Assembly (NCBI RefSeq): GCF_902167705.1 | Contig: NZ_CABHMZ010000029.1 | Span: 1-64,000, forward strand | Reading direction: 5' to 3' | DNA length: 64,000 nucleotides | Source of the DNA: Streptococcus constellatus | GTDB lineage: Bacteria; Bacillota; Bacilli; Lactobacillales; Streptococcaceae | In this document: positions 7,582 to 15,190 of the stretch, piece after piece | How the letters are laid out: every line of letters starts with the position of its first letter | Position numbering within the stretch: the stretch's first letter is position 1 | Notes under the pieces: generated by a model | Databases searched by the model: none | What the model was told of the DNA's origin: nothing | Seen by the model: the letters and a program-made list of their open reading frames with translations, nothing else | Program-made: the position numbers and the translations under genes

Positions 7582-8205
7582 ATGACTAAACGACCACCGA
7601 TAAGGACAACAATTAACGACATTGTGGCTTATTGGGCCAATAAAGTTTACGAAGGTGATTTGAGTGTTGATTGGTCGGAAGCCCACGAGAGATGTTGGCG
7701 ATGTGCACATAAAACAAGGTTAGAACGTTGTCATATTATTCCCTATTCTTTGGGAGGAGGAGATAGTCCTTCTAATTTGGTTTTATTGTGCAAAAGATGT
7801 CACTTAGAAAATCCAAATGTTGTAGACCCGGAAATTATGTGGTACTGGCTAAAAGCCTATCAGACAAGCTTTTATGATACCTTTTGGATTGTTCAAGGAA
7901 TGGAGGAATATCAAAAGATTTATGGCCAAGATTTTTTGAAACAATTAGTACAATTTGGAATGACTGATGACAAAAAGCTCCAGCATCTAATTAAAGAGAA
8001 AATGAGAGGGAGTATTCATCATTTTGGGGAACCTCATTTCAATAAGGTGACTGTCGCAGGTATTTTTAGGATGATTTATAAGGATATCATAAAAAACACT
8101 CAGACTGATTATGATGGTCTGAGTGTTTTTAATGTGATTATTGTGAGTCCATATAGAATTGATTGTCTAACCAATGGCAGAAGTGATAAGGATTGTCTCT
8201 ATTGA
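7582..8205 (+). CDS. HNH endonuclease family protein
   Basis: A 207-residue protein. The HNH core (about 35-80) shows a CWRC zinc pair, RLERCHIIPYSLGG, PSNLVLLCKRCH and an acidic ENPNVV continuation. It therefore has the two CxxC pairs, the catalytic His and the Asn of the family. I prefer the second ATG (7582) because ggagg lies six bases upstream. The last 35 or so codons run across a perfect terminator hairpin (8093-8129) and then antisense to the next gene, so the natural stop was probably lost or the tail is not conserved. The substrate (phage, plasmid or self DNA) is unknown. Confidence 0.75.
   Translation: MTKRPPIRTTINDIVAYWANKVYEGDLSVDWSEAHERCWRCAHKTRLERCHIIPYSLGGGDSPSNLVLLCKRCHLENPNVVDPEIMWYWLKAYQTSFYDTFWIVQGMEEYQKIYGQDFLKQLVQFGMTDDKKLQHLIKEKMRGSIHHFGEPHFNKVTVAGIFRMIYKDIIKNTQTDYDGLSVFNVIIVSPYRIDCLTNGRSDKDCLY
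8093..8129. terminator. Bidirectional terminator between convergent genes, inside the HNH frame
   Basis: Perfect 13-bp arms (8093-8105 and 8117-8129) with an 11-base loop are flanked by an A-run and a T-run. It serves the leftward XRE gene ending at 8138 and should also end the HNH transcript, although the HNH frame continues to 8205. Confidence 0.85.
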
Positions 8206-8926
8206 TACAGAAATCAGAATAGAGGAAAGTATAGACATCCATGTCATCAAATAAATCAAATATCCAAGTATTAGAATACATAAATTCTTCTTGTTCCTCT
8301 TCAGACAATTGTTCGGCCATGTCCTCCATGAGAATAGTGGATTCTTCCATTATTAAGTAGAGGCAGAGTTCCTCCAAAACGGAATGGGCAATGAGTGGAG
8401 TGTCAGCTTTGGCCTTTTGTCTAAAGCCCTGAATGGTCTTTGATAGATGGTACATGAATTCATAATCATATTCCATGAGGAATTGTTCAGGAAGTAAAGA
8501 ACTGATGAAAGAAGTTCCCAATTCGCCGATATGTGTTCCCTTTGGTTTCTCAGCTAATTCTCGTAAGTCGTCAGCGACAAAGTCTGAGATAAGGTCGGAG
8601 CCAATAGCAAAAGAAATGGCAGCAGCTAGCCCAAAGTTTTGATAAAGGTAATCTGACCAAGCCTCATGTTCCTTATACTCGCCTAGAAGGGTTGTCAGAG
8701 AATGCCCTGACTGAAATTCTTCTGGGATTTCTCGCCATTTTAGTGTTTTAATAATCATGTTTAATTTATCCTTTCTAATAGGATTTCCAGCTTCGTAGCG
8801 GCTCCAAGTTTTAGTTCCAATTCCTGCTTTTTTGGCAGCTTCCTCAATGGTTAAGTTTAATTCTAAACGACGTTGCCTGATGGCTTTAGCAGTGTTTTGG
8901 TTATTTTCAAAAGATGTTTTTGGCAT
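8138..8926 (-). CDS. XRE-family helix-turn-helix regulator with long C-terminal domain
   Basis: A 262-residue protein. Residues 10-70 form an XRE/Cro helix-turn-helix (IRQRRLELNLTIEEAAKKAG, then TKTWSRYEAG). The remaining 190 residues are acidic and helical and do not match a domain I can name. The gene has a near-consensus leftward promoter with an inverted repeat around the -10, so autoregulation is likely. Regulators of this shape are common in streptococcal genomic islands; targets are unknown. Confidence 0.8.
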   Translation of the reverse strand: MPKTSFENNQNTAKAIRQRRLELNLTIEEAAKKAGIGTKTWSRYEAGNPIRKDKLNMIIKTLKWREIPEEFQSGHSLTTLLGEYKEHEAWSDYLYQNFGLAAAISFAIGSDLISDFVADDLRELAEKPKGTHIGELGTSFISSLLPEQFLMEYDYEFMYHLSKTIQGFRQKAKADTPLIAHSVLEELCLYLIMEESTILMEDMAEQLSEEEQEEFMYSNTWIFDLFDDMDVYTFLYSDFCINRDNPYHFCHWLDNQFYMDSQ

Positions 8927-8942
8927 AATAATCCTCCTTTAT

Positions 8943-8996
8943 TTTTAGTGACCTGTCATTTTATTGTATTTTATCACTAAAATCGTGTTTTGTCAA
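8943..8996 (-). promoter_or_regulatory. Promoter and candidate operator of the XRE regulator
   Basis: On the minus strand TTGACA (8991-8996) and TAAAAT (8968-8973) are separated by exactly 17 bases. An inverted repeat, ttttagtga (8943-8951) with tcactaaaa (8974-8982), places one arm in the spacer and one downstream of the -10. A repressor bound there would block RNA polymerase. Confidence 0.7.
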
Positions 8997-9050
8997 TTAT
9001 TTATAGTAAAATGTAAGAAGTTACTTCATTATTGTTTTGGTATCCCAAGA

Positions 9051-9187
9051 GATATTTAATGAAAGGGAACTATATAGCAGTTTACACCAATCGCAATATG
9101 TAGTATTTTAAAACAAGATTTTTGTAAATTCGACAACTATATTTTGGGGTTGTGTAAACAAGTATATAATTCCCTTACTTAAATTAC
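9051..9187. repeat. Long imperfect inverted repeat, MITE-like, at the mcrC truncation
   Basis: The core arms 9063-9087 and 9152-9176 are inverted copies matching at 21 of 25 positions, with ends aagggaa and gtttacac identical. With one gap the similarity extends outward to 9051 and 9187, so each arm is about 36 bases around a 64-base centre. The inner end of the left arm (cagtttacaccaat, 9078-9091) also occurs at 51-64. It may be a miniature transposable element, an insertion-sequence scar or a palindrome made at a deletion. The right arm overlaps what reads as the mcrC frame. Confidence 0.55.
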
Positions 9188-9858
9188 AGAGACTAACCAC
9201 TAGTGCTGAAAACTCAAAAGTAATTAGACAGTTGCTAGCTGCGTTCGAATTGGTAGAGCCATCAACAAATTATACGAAGGACTTTTCACAAGTTAAAATG
9301 GATAGAAATATGAAATATTATGACATGCTCATTCAGTGGTCAAGAATATTTCTTATGAATAAATCATTTTCAACATTCTCTGGTGAAGATCACTCGAGGT
9401 CATTATTATTCCCAATGGAGAAGGTCTATGAGAACTATGTTGCACAACAGATGAAAAAGATATTAGGATCAGATGGATGGGAGGTTTTAACCCAAAATAA
9501 AGGATACTATTTATTCATGGAACCAAGGTGTAAATTTGCTCTTAGACCAGATATTGTCTGTAAACGAGATAATAGAACTATCATTATGGATACAAAATGG
9601 AAGAGTCTCATCAATAATGAACGTAAAAATTATGGTATTTCTCAGAGCGATATGTATCAGATGTATGCCTATTCAAAGAAATACAATACTTCTGAGATAT
9701 GGCTATTATATCCACTGAATGATGAGATGAGAAGTCGCACAGATATTAAGTTTAATTCCGGTGATGGAACAATTGTTCGATTGCATTTTGTTGATTTGGC
9801 TCGTATGACAGAAACGTTGGAGGAATTAAGAGATAAATTGGAAATGACTGAGTCATGA
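9112..9858 (+). pseudogene. 5'-truncated McrC-like restriction component
   Basis: The open frame starts after a stop at 9109 and has no proper start codon with a ribosome site. McrC-like sequence is readable from about 9172 (PLLKLQRLTTSAENS). The C-terminal nuclease half is well preserved: FPMEKVYENYVAQQMKK, FALRPDIVCKRDN and IIMDTKWKSL supply the PD...D-K type catalytic residues, followed by QSDMYQMYAYSKKY. McrC is the nuclease partner of the GTPase McrB in type IV restriction of modified DNA. No mcrB lies in the window, so this is a remnant. Confidence 0.75.
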
Positions 9859-10330
9859 TCTATAAAATTTATAATTTGTTTCGTTCCATAGTATAATCTC
9901 AGACTAACCTGTTTCATTTCGTTCTATAGTATAGGAGTTTGCTATCAACACATGTCAAGTGTGTAGCACTGCTTGTGAGAGCGTGAGAACCTCTTAGCGA
10001 AACCTTTCATGAAGTCACTTCTGATAGTGACTTTAGTTAAATTGGCGAGAATGATTTTGAGATTTCGAGTGCAGTTGTTTAATATGCTTCCACATACGAG
10101 GGTGGACAACTTGTAAAATCTTGTCAATCGTTATAAAATTTAAATAAGCTAACCCATCGGTTTTAAGTCAATCATCTAAAGCAAGTGAAATTTTAGAACA
10201 AATAGGATAGATAAGGTAAAAATCAATTCTTAATTTACTGGAATACAAATATTATTTTCTTGGAACATGAAATGATATAATACTAAAAATGATTTAGGAA
10301 GATAAATGAAAAGTTATGTGAGGTGTGATG
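9859..10330. repeat. Gene-free gap with tandem and dispersed diverged repeat
   Basis: Two tandem related units occur: gtttcgttccatagtataat (about 9879) and atttcgttctatagtatagg (about 9917). The second continues through gctatcaacacatgtcaag to gtgagaacctcttagcgaaacc (ending near 10005) and resembles 6863-6933. The rest (10010-10330) is AT-rich with a possible -10 (gatataatac near 10275) for the acetyltransferase. No gene is supported. Confidence 0.4.
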
Positions 10331-10768
10331 ATGATAAGAGAAGCTGTTAAAGAAGATTTACATGAATTATTGAGTTTATATCTGTTTTTGCACGAGGATA
10401 GGATTCCGAGAAATTCAAGTCATTTAGAGAATACATGGAAAACAATGATTGAAGATGCCAACCATCATATCATTGTCAATGAGATAAATGGCAAAATTGT
10501 TTCATCCTGTATTTGTGTCATCATTCCAAACCTAACCAGAAATATCCGTCCCTATGCCTTTATTGAAAATGTAGTTACAAACGAAGAGTACCGTGGGAAA
10601 GGCTTCGCATCAGAATGCCTTCATTATGCCAAGGAGATAGCGATTCAAAATAATTGCTATAAGATGATGCTATTAACAGGTACAAAAAGCGAAACGACAT
10701 TAAGCTTCTATCAAAATGCTGGCTATAATAGCGAGGACAAAACAGCATTTATACAATGGCTTGATTAG
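10331..10768 (+). CDS. GNAT-family N-acetyltransferase
   Basis: A 145-residue acetyltransferase that would move an acetyl group from acetyl-CoA to an amine. The fold is readable from MIREAVKEDLHELLSLY to the acetyl-CoA loop YRGKGFASECLHYAKE (the R/QxxGxG/A motif), and ends with the typical SFYQNAGY segment. Three in-frame start codons are stacked (GTG 10325, ATG 10328, ATG 10331). I chose 10331 because gtgagg lies seven bases upstream. The acceptor substrate is unknown. It stands alone between repeat-rich gaps. Confidence 0.85.
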   Translation: MIREAVKEDLHELLSLYLFLHEDRIPRNSSHLENTWKTMIEDANHHIIVNEINGKIVSSCICVIIPNLTRNIRPYAFIENVVTNEEYRGKGFASECLHYAKEIAIQNNCYKMMLLTGTKSETTLSFYQNAGYNSEDKTAFIQWLD

Positions 10769-10899
10769 CAAAATTACCAGTTATCGAACAGAATATCACT
10801 AAATTAAAAGCTTCAACAGAGCAATTTGAGGAACAGCCAATCAAAGAGATTGCTGTTTTTTATAGCTCAAAACTAAAAAGAAAGGAGAAGAAGCTCTAA
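10769..10899 (+). pseudogene. Gene remnant, C-terminal tail of an unrecognised protein
   Basis: In a frame different from the acetyltransferase, about 43 codons read as a coherent charged helix (QNITKLKASTEQFEEQ, then VFYSSKLKRKEKKL) and end at TAA (10897-10899). There is no start codon with a ribosome site. It looks like the tail of a lost gene. I do not recognise the family, and chance coding is possible. Confidence 0.3.
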
Positions 10900-11028
10900 A
10901 GCCTCATACAGCTCAGTCTAGCTCTATAGTATTATCGTTCTTAACATTCCAAGATGAGCTTTCCTTCCGCCACCTTTCTATAAATTCAACTTAGACGAAC
11001 AATTAAAATATCTTGAATGTGCTTCGTA

Positions 11029-11076
11029 TTTACTCTTCACTAAAAGACTGATATAATAACCATGAAAGCGCTTGGA
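11029..11076 (+). promoter_or_regulatory. Thioesterase promoter with candidate CcpA (cre) site
   Basis: A weak -35 (tttact, 11029-11034) and a consensus -10 TATAAT (11052-11057) are 17 bases apart. Directly downstream lies TGAAAGCGCTTGGA (11063-11076), which fits the cre consensus TGNAANCGNWNNCW except for one G in place of C near the 3' end. A protein bound there would cover the transcription start. Confidence 0.6.
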
Positions 11077-11100
11077 AATTCAGTTTAAAAAGGAGAATAA

Positions 11101-11586
11101 ATGACTTTAGAAACAAAAAATATTGCCATCCAAGATACTTATGGTGAGCGATTCCAGCATTGTTGGGGATGCGGTCCTAAGAATGAGTCAGGTTTGCATT
11201 TGAAAACTTATCCTAGCTTAAATGGAACGAGCTGCATTAGTAAGATAACACCAGCTCACCAGTATACTGGCGGTGTTCCAGCTAATCTATTTGGCGGTAT
11301 GATTGCCATGATTTTTGACTGTCATGGTACCGCTTCAGCAGCTTGGTTTGCCCATCAAAATAAGGGTTTGGATTTGACAGAAGAAACGATGATTGGACGA
11401 TTTATCACAGCTCGATTGGAAATAGATTATAAAAGTCCAACACCTATTGATGAGGAAATCACGGTCATCTCTCGACTTGAGGAATTGGGTGAAAGAAAAG
11501 CCATTGTGACAATGGAAATGACAGTAGCGGGTCAGGTGCGTGCCAAAGCCAGAATGGTAGCAGTCGCAGTGAAAGATAATATGTAG
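11101..11586 (+). CDS. PaaI-type hotdog-fold thioesterase
   Basis: A 161-residue hotdog-fold protein, predicted to cleave acyl-CoA or related thioesters in the cytoplasm. An N-terminal HCWGCGP pair is followed by the hotdog core. The helix segment GGMIAMIFDCHGTASAAW carries the acidic residue usual at the active site, and a strand RFITARLEIDYKSPTP follows. It is monocistronic, with a promoter, a candidate cre site and a downstream terminator. CcpA repression would link it to carbon supply. The physiological substrate cannot be read from the sequence. Confidence 0.8.
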   Translation: MTLETKNIAIQDTYGERFQHCWGCGPKNESGLHLKTYPSLNGTSCISKITPAHQYTGGVPANLFGGMIAMIFDCHGTASAAWFAHQNKGLDLTEETMIGRFITARLEIDYKSPTPIDEEITVISRLEELGERKAIVTMEMTVAGQVRAKARMVAVAVKDNM

Positions 11587-11592
11587 CAGATT

Positions 11593-11623
11593 TCCCTTGA
11601 TTCATTATATCAAGGGGATTTTT
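11593..11623 (+). terminator. Terminator of the thioesterase gene
   Basis: Stem cccttgat (11594-11601) with atcaaggg (11609-11616), a 7-base loop and a T-run starting at 11619. Confidence 0.8.
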
Positions 11624-11817
11624 GTTAAAAAATATCTTTAATAAAGCTTTGGAAAGTATGGCTTTCATTGCAAAAATACTTAACCAGCATTTAGAACTTG
11701 TAAAATTTGCTTTTCTAATGCTGAAGTGTTGGTATAAAATAAAAGTATTTTGATTTATAATATTGAGAATTTCTTGTTTCTTTTATGGAAATAGTAGAAA
11801 ATGCCGCGTGGATATAG

Positions 11818-11823
11818 TATAAT
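11818..11823 (+). promoter_or_regulatory. -10 box before the polysaccharide side-chain genes
   Basis: TATAAT at 11818-11823 lies 34 bases before the GTG start of the first glycosyltransferase; a -35 is not obvious. The gap from 11624 to here holds nothing else I can support. Confidence 0.5.
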
Positions 11824-11856
11824 GAGTTATATAATTTTGAAGGAGAATGAGATTAA

Positions 11857-12552
11857 GTGAAATCTTCGGATTTATTGATTATTATCCCTGCCTACAATGA
11901 AGAAGGCTCTATTGAAAATGTTGTAAATAATATTATTCAAAATTATTCACAATATGATTATGTGATTATCAATGACGGATCAAAGGATAGAACATCAGCC
12001 ATTTGCCATGCAAACGGTTATAATATTGTGGATTTGCCAGTCAATTTAGGATTGGCAGGCGCATTTCAGACGGGTCTTCAATATGCTTATGAGCAAGGGT
12101 ATAAAAAGGCGGTGCAGTTCGACGCGGATGGGCAACATTTGCCTGAATATATCTCGGTTTTAGAAGCAAAAATGGACGAAGGCTATGAAATGGTTATCGG
12201 ATCTCGATTTGTGACAGAAAAGCGAGAAACGTCTCTGCGGATGATGGGGAATATTCTCATTAGCGCAGTTATTAAATTAACAACAGGAAAGACAATCAAT
12301 GACCCAACCTCTGGTATGCGGATGTTTTCTGAAGGACTTATCAAAGAATTTGCTCTCAATATCAATTATGGACCTGAACCAGATACCGTCTCATATCTAA
12401 TTCGTCATGGTGTGAAAGTAGCAGAAGCCCAAGTGCGAATGGAAGAGAGACAAGCTGGCGAGAGTTATCTGACACTTTCTCGCTCTATTCAATATATGAC
12501 GCATATGTTTGTATCTATCTTGATTATTCAGAATTTCAGAAAGAGAGGGTAG
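11857..12552 (+). CDS. gacI: GacI-like GT2, polyprenyl-phosphate GlcNAc transferase
   Basis: A 231-residue GT-A glycosyltransferase without its own membrane helices. Motifs: IIIPAYNEEGSIENVV, the DGSKDRT loop (INDGSKDRTS), FDADGQHLPEY with the metal-binding DxD/DAD, and a C-terminal DPTSGMRMFS. In S. pyogenes GacI makes GlcNAc-phosphate-undecaprenol for the group A side chain with the small partner GacJ. The same gene pair and a flippase follow here, which supports the call. The start is GTG with aaggaga ten bases upstream. The sugar transferred here is inferred. Confidence 0.75.
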   Translation: MKSSDLLIIIPAYNEEGSIENVVNNIIQNYSQYDYVIINDGSKDRTSAICHANGYNIVDLPVNLGLAGAFQTGLQYAYEQGYKKAVQFDADGQHLPEYISVLEAKMDEGYEMVIGSRFVTEKRETSLRMMGNILISAVIKLTTGKTINDPTSGMRMFSEGLIKEFALNINYGPEPDTVSYLIRHGVKVAEAQVRMEERQAGESYLTLSRSIQYMTHMFVSILIIQNFRKRG

Positions 12553-12559
12553 ACATTAA

Positions 12560-12901
12560 ATGACTATTTGGTTTCAAATTGTATTGATTTTTGTCTCTGT
12601 TATGACTTGTGCCTTTATTTTGCGTAGCATTCGAAAATCACAAGTTCAAATCAACGATGCTATATTTTGGGTGTTTTTCTCTTTAATTCTATTAGTATTT
12701 AGCATTTTCCCAAGTTTAGCAGAAACTATTGCAAGTGCATTAGGAATTGTATCAGCGGTCAATTTTATCTTTTTATTTGTCATTTTTTTATTGCTCATCA
12801 ATCAGTTCCAACTCACCCTTAAATTATCAAAATTAGATACAAAATTTAAAAATTTAGTTCAAACAATCGCATTGAGGGATAAAGATGAAAATAAAAACTA
12901 A
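12560..12901 (+). CDS. gacJ: DUF2304 membrane protein, GacJ-like
   Basis: A 113-residue protein with three predicted membrane segments (about 3-20, 33-50, 67-86) and a short basic cytoplasmic tail, matching DUF2304. In the S. pyogenes cluster the equally small GacJ binds GacI and stimulates it. The gene lies 7 bases after the GT2 and overlaps the flippase gene by 17 bases, so all three are probably translated together. Confidence 0.75.
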   Translation: MTIWFQIVLIFVSVMTCAFILRSIRKSQVQINDAIFWVFFSLILLVFSIFPSLAETIASALGIVSAVNFIFLFVIFLLLINQFQLTLKLSKLDTKFKNLVQTIALRDKDENKN

Positions 12902-14153
12902 CCCTTCTGCTAAAGAGATTTATTTTTGGAATTTATTGGGGAATTTAGCGGCTTCAGGAGTTTCTGTCCTTTATCTACTAATTGTAACAAGATTAACTTC
13001 TGCCAAAGTAGCAGACCAATTTAGCTTGGCGAATTCCATTGGGACTCTTTGGATTGTTATCGGACTTTTTCAAGTCAGAAATTATCAAGGAACGGATGTG
13101 AATCAAAAGCATTCGTTCATAGGATATTTTCAAACTAGGTTGATAACAATTTTAGCGATGTTGGTTACATTGTATCCCTATTTATATATTGTCGGAGAAG
13201 GCCGTTATTCTTTTGAAACGATTTTACTGACATTTTTAATGATTTTGTATCGTATGTGGGATGCGGTGTCTGATTTATTTCAAGGCTTATTTCAACAAAG
13301 AGAACGTATGGATATAGCTGGGAAAACAATGTTCTATCGCTACTCTACTAGTGTAGTTGTTCTGTTCTTTAGTATTTTGCTTTCCAAATCTGTGATTGTA
13401 GGTTTATTTTCATTAGTCGTTTGGAATGGCTTAGTTATCATTTTTTATGAAACCAGTTTTCTTAAGTATTTTGAAACGATTCACTGGAAAGAACTCTTCT
13501 CTAGCAATTACAAAAAAGATATAAAAGATATTTTTCTGGCTTGTTGGCCATTATTTGTGAATGGATTTATTTTATTATATATTTTAAACGAGCCTAAGAT
13601 TATTATTGAAAAAGGCCTAAATCAAGGAGTTTTGCAGACTGGCATGCAACGTGATTTTAACATTCTTTTTATGCCTGTTTTTTTTATGAGTCTCATCATT
13701 TTAATGGTTAGACCCCTAATAACCCAAATGGCTATTTTGTGGAATCGAGAAAAGTATGCAGAATTTTCTCTAATTGTGAAAAAGCTCTTGTTCTATTTAT
13801 TTCTAGGTGGGATAGCCGTTACGATAGTGGCTTACTTCATAGGTACTCCAATTCTTAGTTTGGTATTTGGAGTGGCATTATCACAATACACTCTTCCTTT
13901 TGCAATTTTAATCTTTGCAGGAGTTTTATATGCCTTAGCCATTGTTTTTGAAAATATTTTAACCATTATTCGAAAACAACACTTATTAGTAGGTTTATAT
14001 ATCGTATTATTAGTTATCACTAAGTTGGTGACAGAACCATTTATTTATCATCATCATATGTTAGGTGCAGCACTCAGCTTTTTGATTGTTATGACCGCTT
14101 ATTTAGTCGGTATTTTTGGCATTTATATGGTAGCTGGGAGAAAAAGGAAATAA
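12885..14153 (+). CDS. gacK: Polysaccharide flippase, GacK-like (MOP superfamily)
   Basis: A 422-residue polytopic protein with about 12 predicted membrane segments, starting WNLLGNLAASGVSVLYLL, and internal basic loops. It has the length and hydropathy of Wzx/MOP flippases. In the group A carbohydrate pathway the equivalent protein moves the polyprenyl-linked side-chain sugar to the outer face of the membrane. Position directly after the gacIJ pair supports that role. The exact lipid-linked sugar is not known. Confidence 0.7.
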   Translation: MKIKTNPSAKEIYFWNLLGNLAASGVSVLYLLIVTRLTSAKVADQFSLANSIGTLWIVIGLFQVRNYQGTDVNQKHSFIGYFQTRLITILAMLVTLYPYLYIVGEGRYSFETILLTFLMILYRMWDAVSDLFQGLFQQRERMDIAGKTMFYRYSTSVVVLFFSILLSKSVIVGLFSLVVWNGLVIIFYETSFLKYFETIHWKELFSSNYKKDIKDIFLACWPLFVNGFILLYILNEPKIIIEKGLNQGVLQTGMQRDFNILFMPVFFMSLIILMVRPLITQMAILWNREKYAEFSLIVKKLLFYLFLGGIAVTIVAYFIGTPILSLVFGVALSQYTLPFAILIFAGVLYALAIVFENILTIIRKQHLLVGLYIVLLVITKLVTEPFIYHHHMLGAALSFLIVMTAYLVGIFGIYMVAGRKRK

Positions 14154-14155
14154 GA

Positions 14156-15157
14156 ATGAAGTATGATTTAACTGTCGTTATTCCCGTTTATAATACAGAA
14201 AAATATTTAAGAAGATGCTTAGATAGTATTGTCAATCAAGACAATTTAGAGAAATGCGCGCTCCGCGTTATTTGTGTTAATGACGGGAGTACGGACCATT
14301 CGGAAGAGATCATTAAGGAATATGTTGCAAAATATCCATTTATCGAACTGTTTTCAAAAGAAAATGGAGGAGTGTCAGATGCAAGAAACTATGGATTAAA
14401 TCAAGTTTGTGATAGTGAGTATACCACTTTTATTGATCCAGATGATTGTATATATCCTAATTATTTAACAGAGTTTTTGTTAGCAAAAGGAAATGATGTT
14501 ATTTATTTTGATTTTGATTTAATTGATAGTGATGAGAAATTGATAAAACATTTAAATGTCAATCCTTTCTTTAATGATAGTAAAGATTCAAACAATAACA
14601 TTCGTTCATTCATGCTAACAAAACACGCTTCTTGGACTAGAATTTACAAGTCACATTTTTTTGATTCCAATTATTTTCCAAAAGGGAAAATTTATGAAGA
14701 TGTTGCATTGATGCCCTATATGACTTCAAAATGCACTAGTATTTCTTATATAAAAAAATATTTATACCGATATACAGTTGATACTTCTGGCTCAATCATG
14801 AATTCAAGTAAGTCAAATATTTTTGATATCTATGATGCTTTAGAATATCTGTTTGCTTTATTTGGTGATGATTTTGATAAATATAAAGAAGAATTACAAT
14901 ATTTAGCTTTGGAACATCTATGTGTTGGTCATACCTACAGATTGTTGAAATATCCAGAAGTGAAGAAGCAAGATTTTAAAGATATTATCCTCTTTATGGA
15001 AAAGTATTTTGGAAAAAACTGGGAAAAGAATAAATATATCAAACAAGGTGTACAAAAAGTAAATATTCACTCTAAACTAGCTTACGTTGTACCATTGTTT
15101 TTAAAAGTATTGAAGAATGAATGGTTTGGGTTACTATTGTTGGCAAAAAAACGCTAA
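14156..15157 (+). CDS. GT2 family glycosyltransferase of the side-chain region
   Basis: A 333-residue GT-A enzyme: TVVIPVYNTEKYLRRCLDSI, VNDGSTDHSEEII, GGVSDARNYGL, and the metal site FIDPDDCIYP. A region with IYEDVALMPYM, typical of GT2 enzymes acting on capsule or teichoic glycans, follows, then a helical C-terminus. It starts two bases after the flippase stop. It interrupts the order expected from the group A carbohydrate locus (gacK then gacL), so it is a candidate for an additional side-chain sugar. Confidence 0.8.
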   Translation: MKYDLTVVIPVYNTEKYLRRCLDSIVNQDNLEKCALRVICVNDGSTDHSEEIIKEYVAKYPFIELFSKENGGVSDARNYGLNQVCDSEYTTFIDPDDCIYPNYLTEFLLAKGNDVIYFDFDLIDSDEKLIKHLNVNPFFNDSKDSNNNIRSFMLTKHASWTRIYKSHFFDSNYFPKGKIYEDVALMPYMTSKCTSISYIKKYLYRYTVDTSGSIMNSSKSNIFDIYDALEYLFALFGDDFDKYKEELQYLALEHLCVGHTYRLLKYPEVKKQDFKDIILFMEKYFGKNWEKNKYIKQGVQKVNIHSKLAYVVPLFLKVLKNEWFGLLLLAKKR

Positions 15158-15190
15158 TATTCTATTAAAAAGATTGGAGAATGGGTAATT

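Noticed and set aside
6860..10010. CRISPR repeats
   Set aside because: The diverged repeats occur only two or three times, differ strongly, and are not spaced as repeat-spacer units; no cas genes are nearby.
9945..10127. 60-codon leftward open frame in the gap after mcrC
   Set aside because: No ribosome site, atypical composition, and it lies across the diverged repeat; most likely chance.
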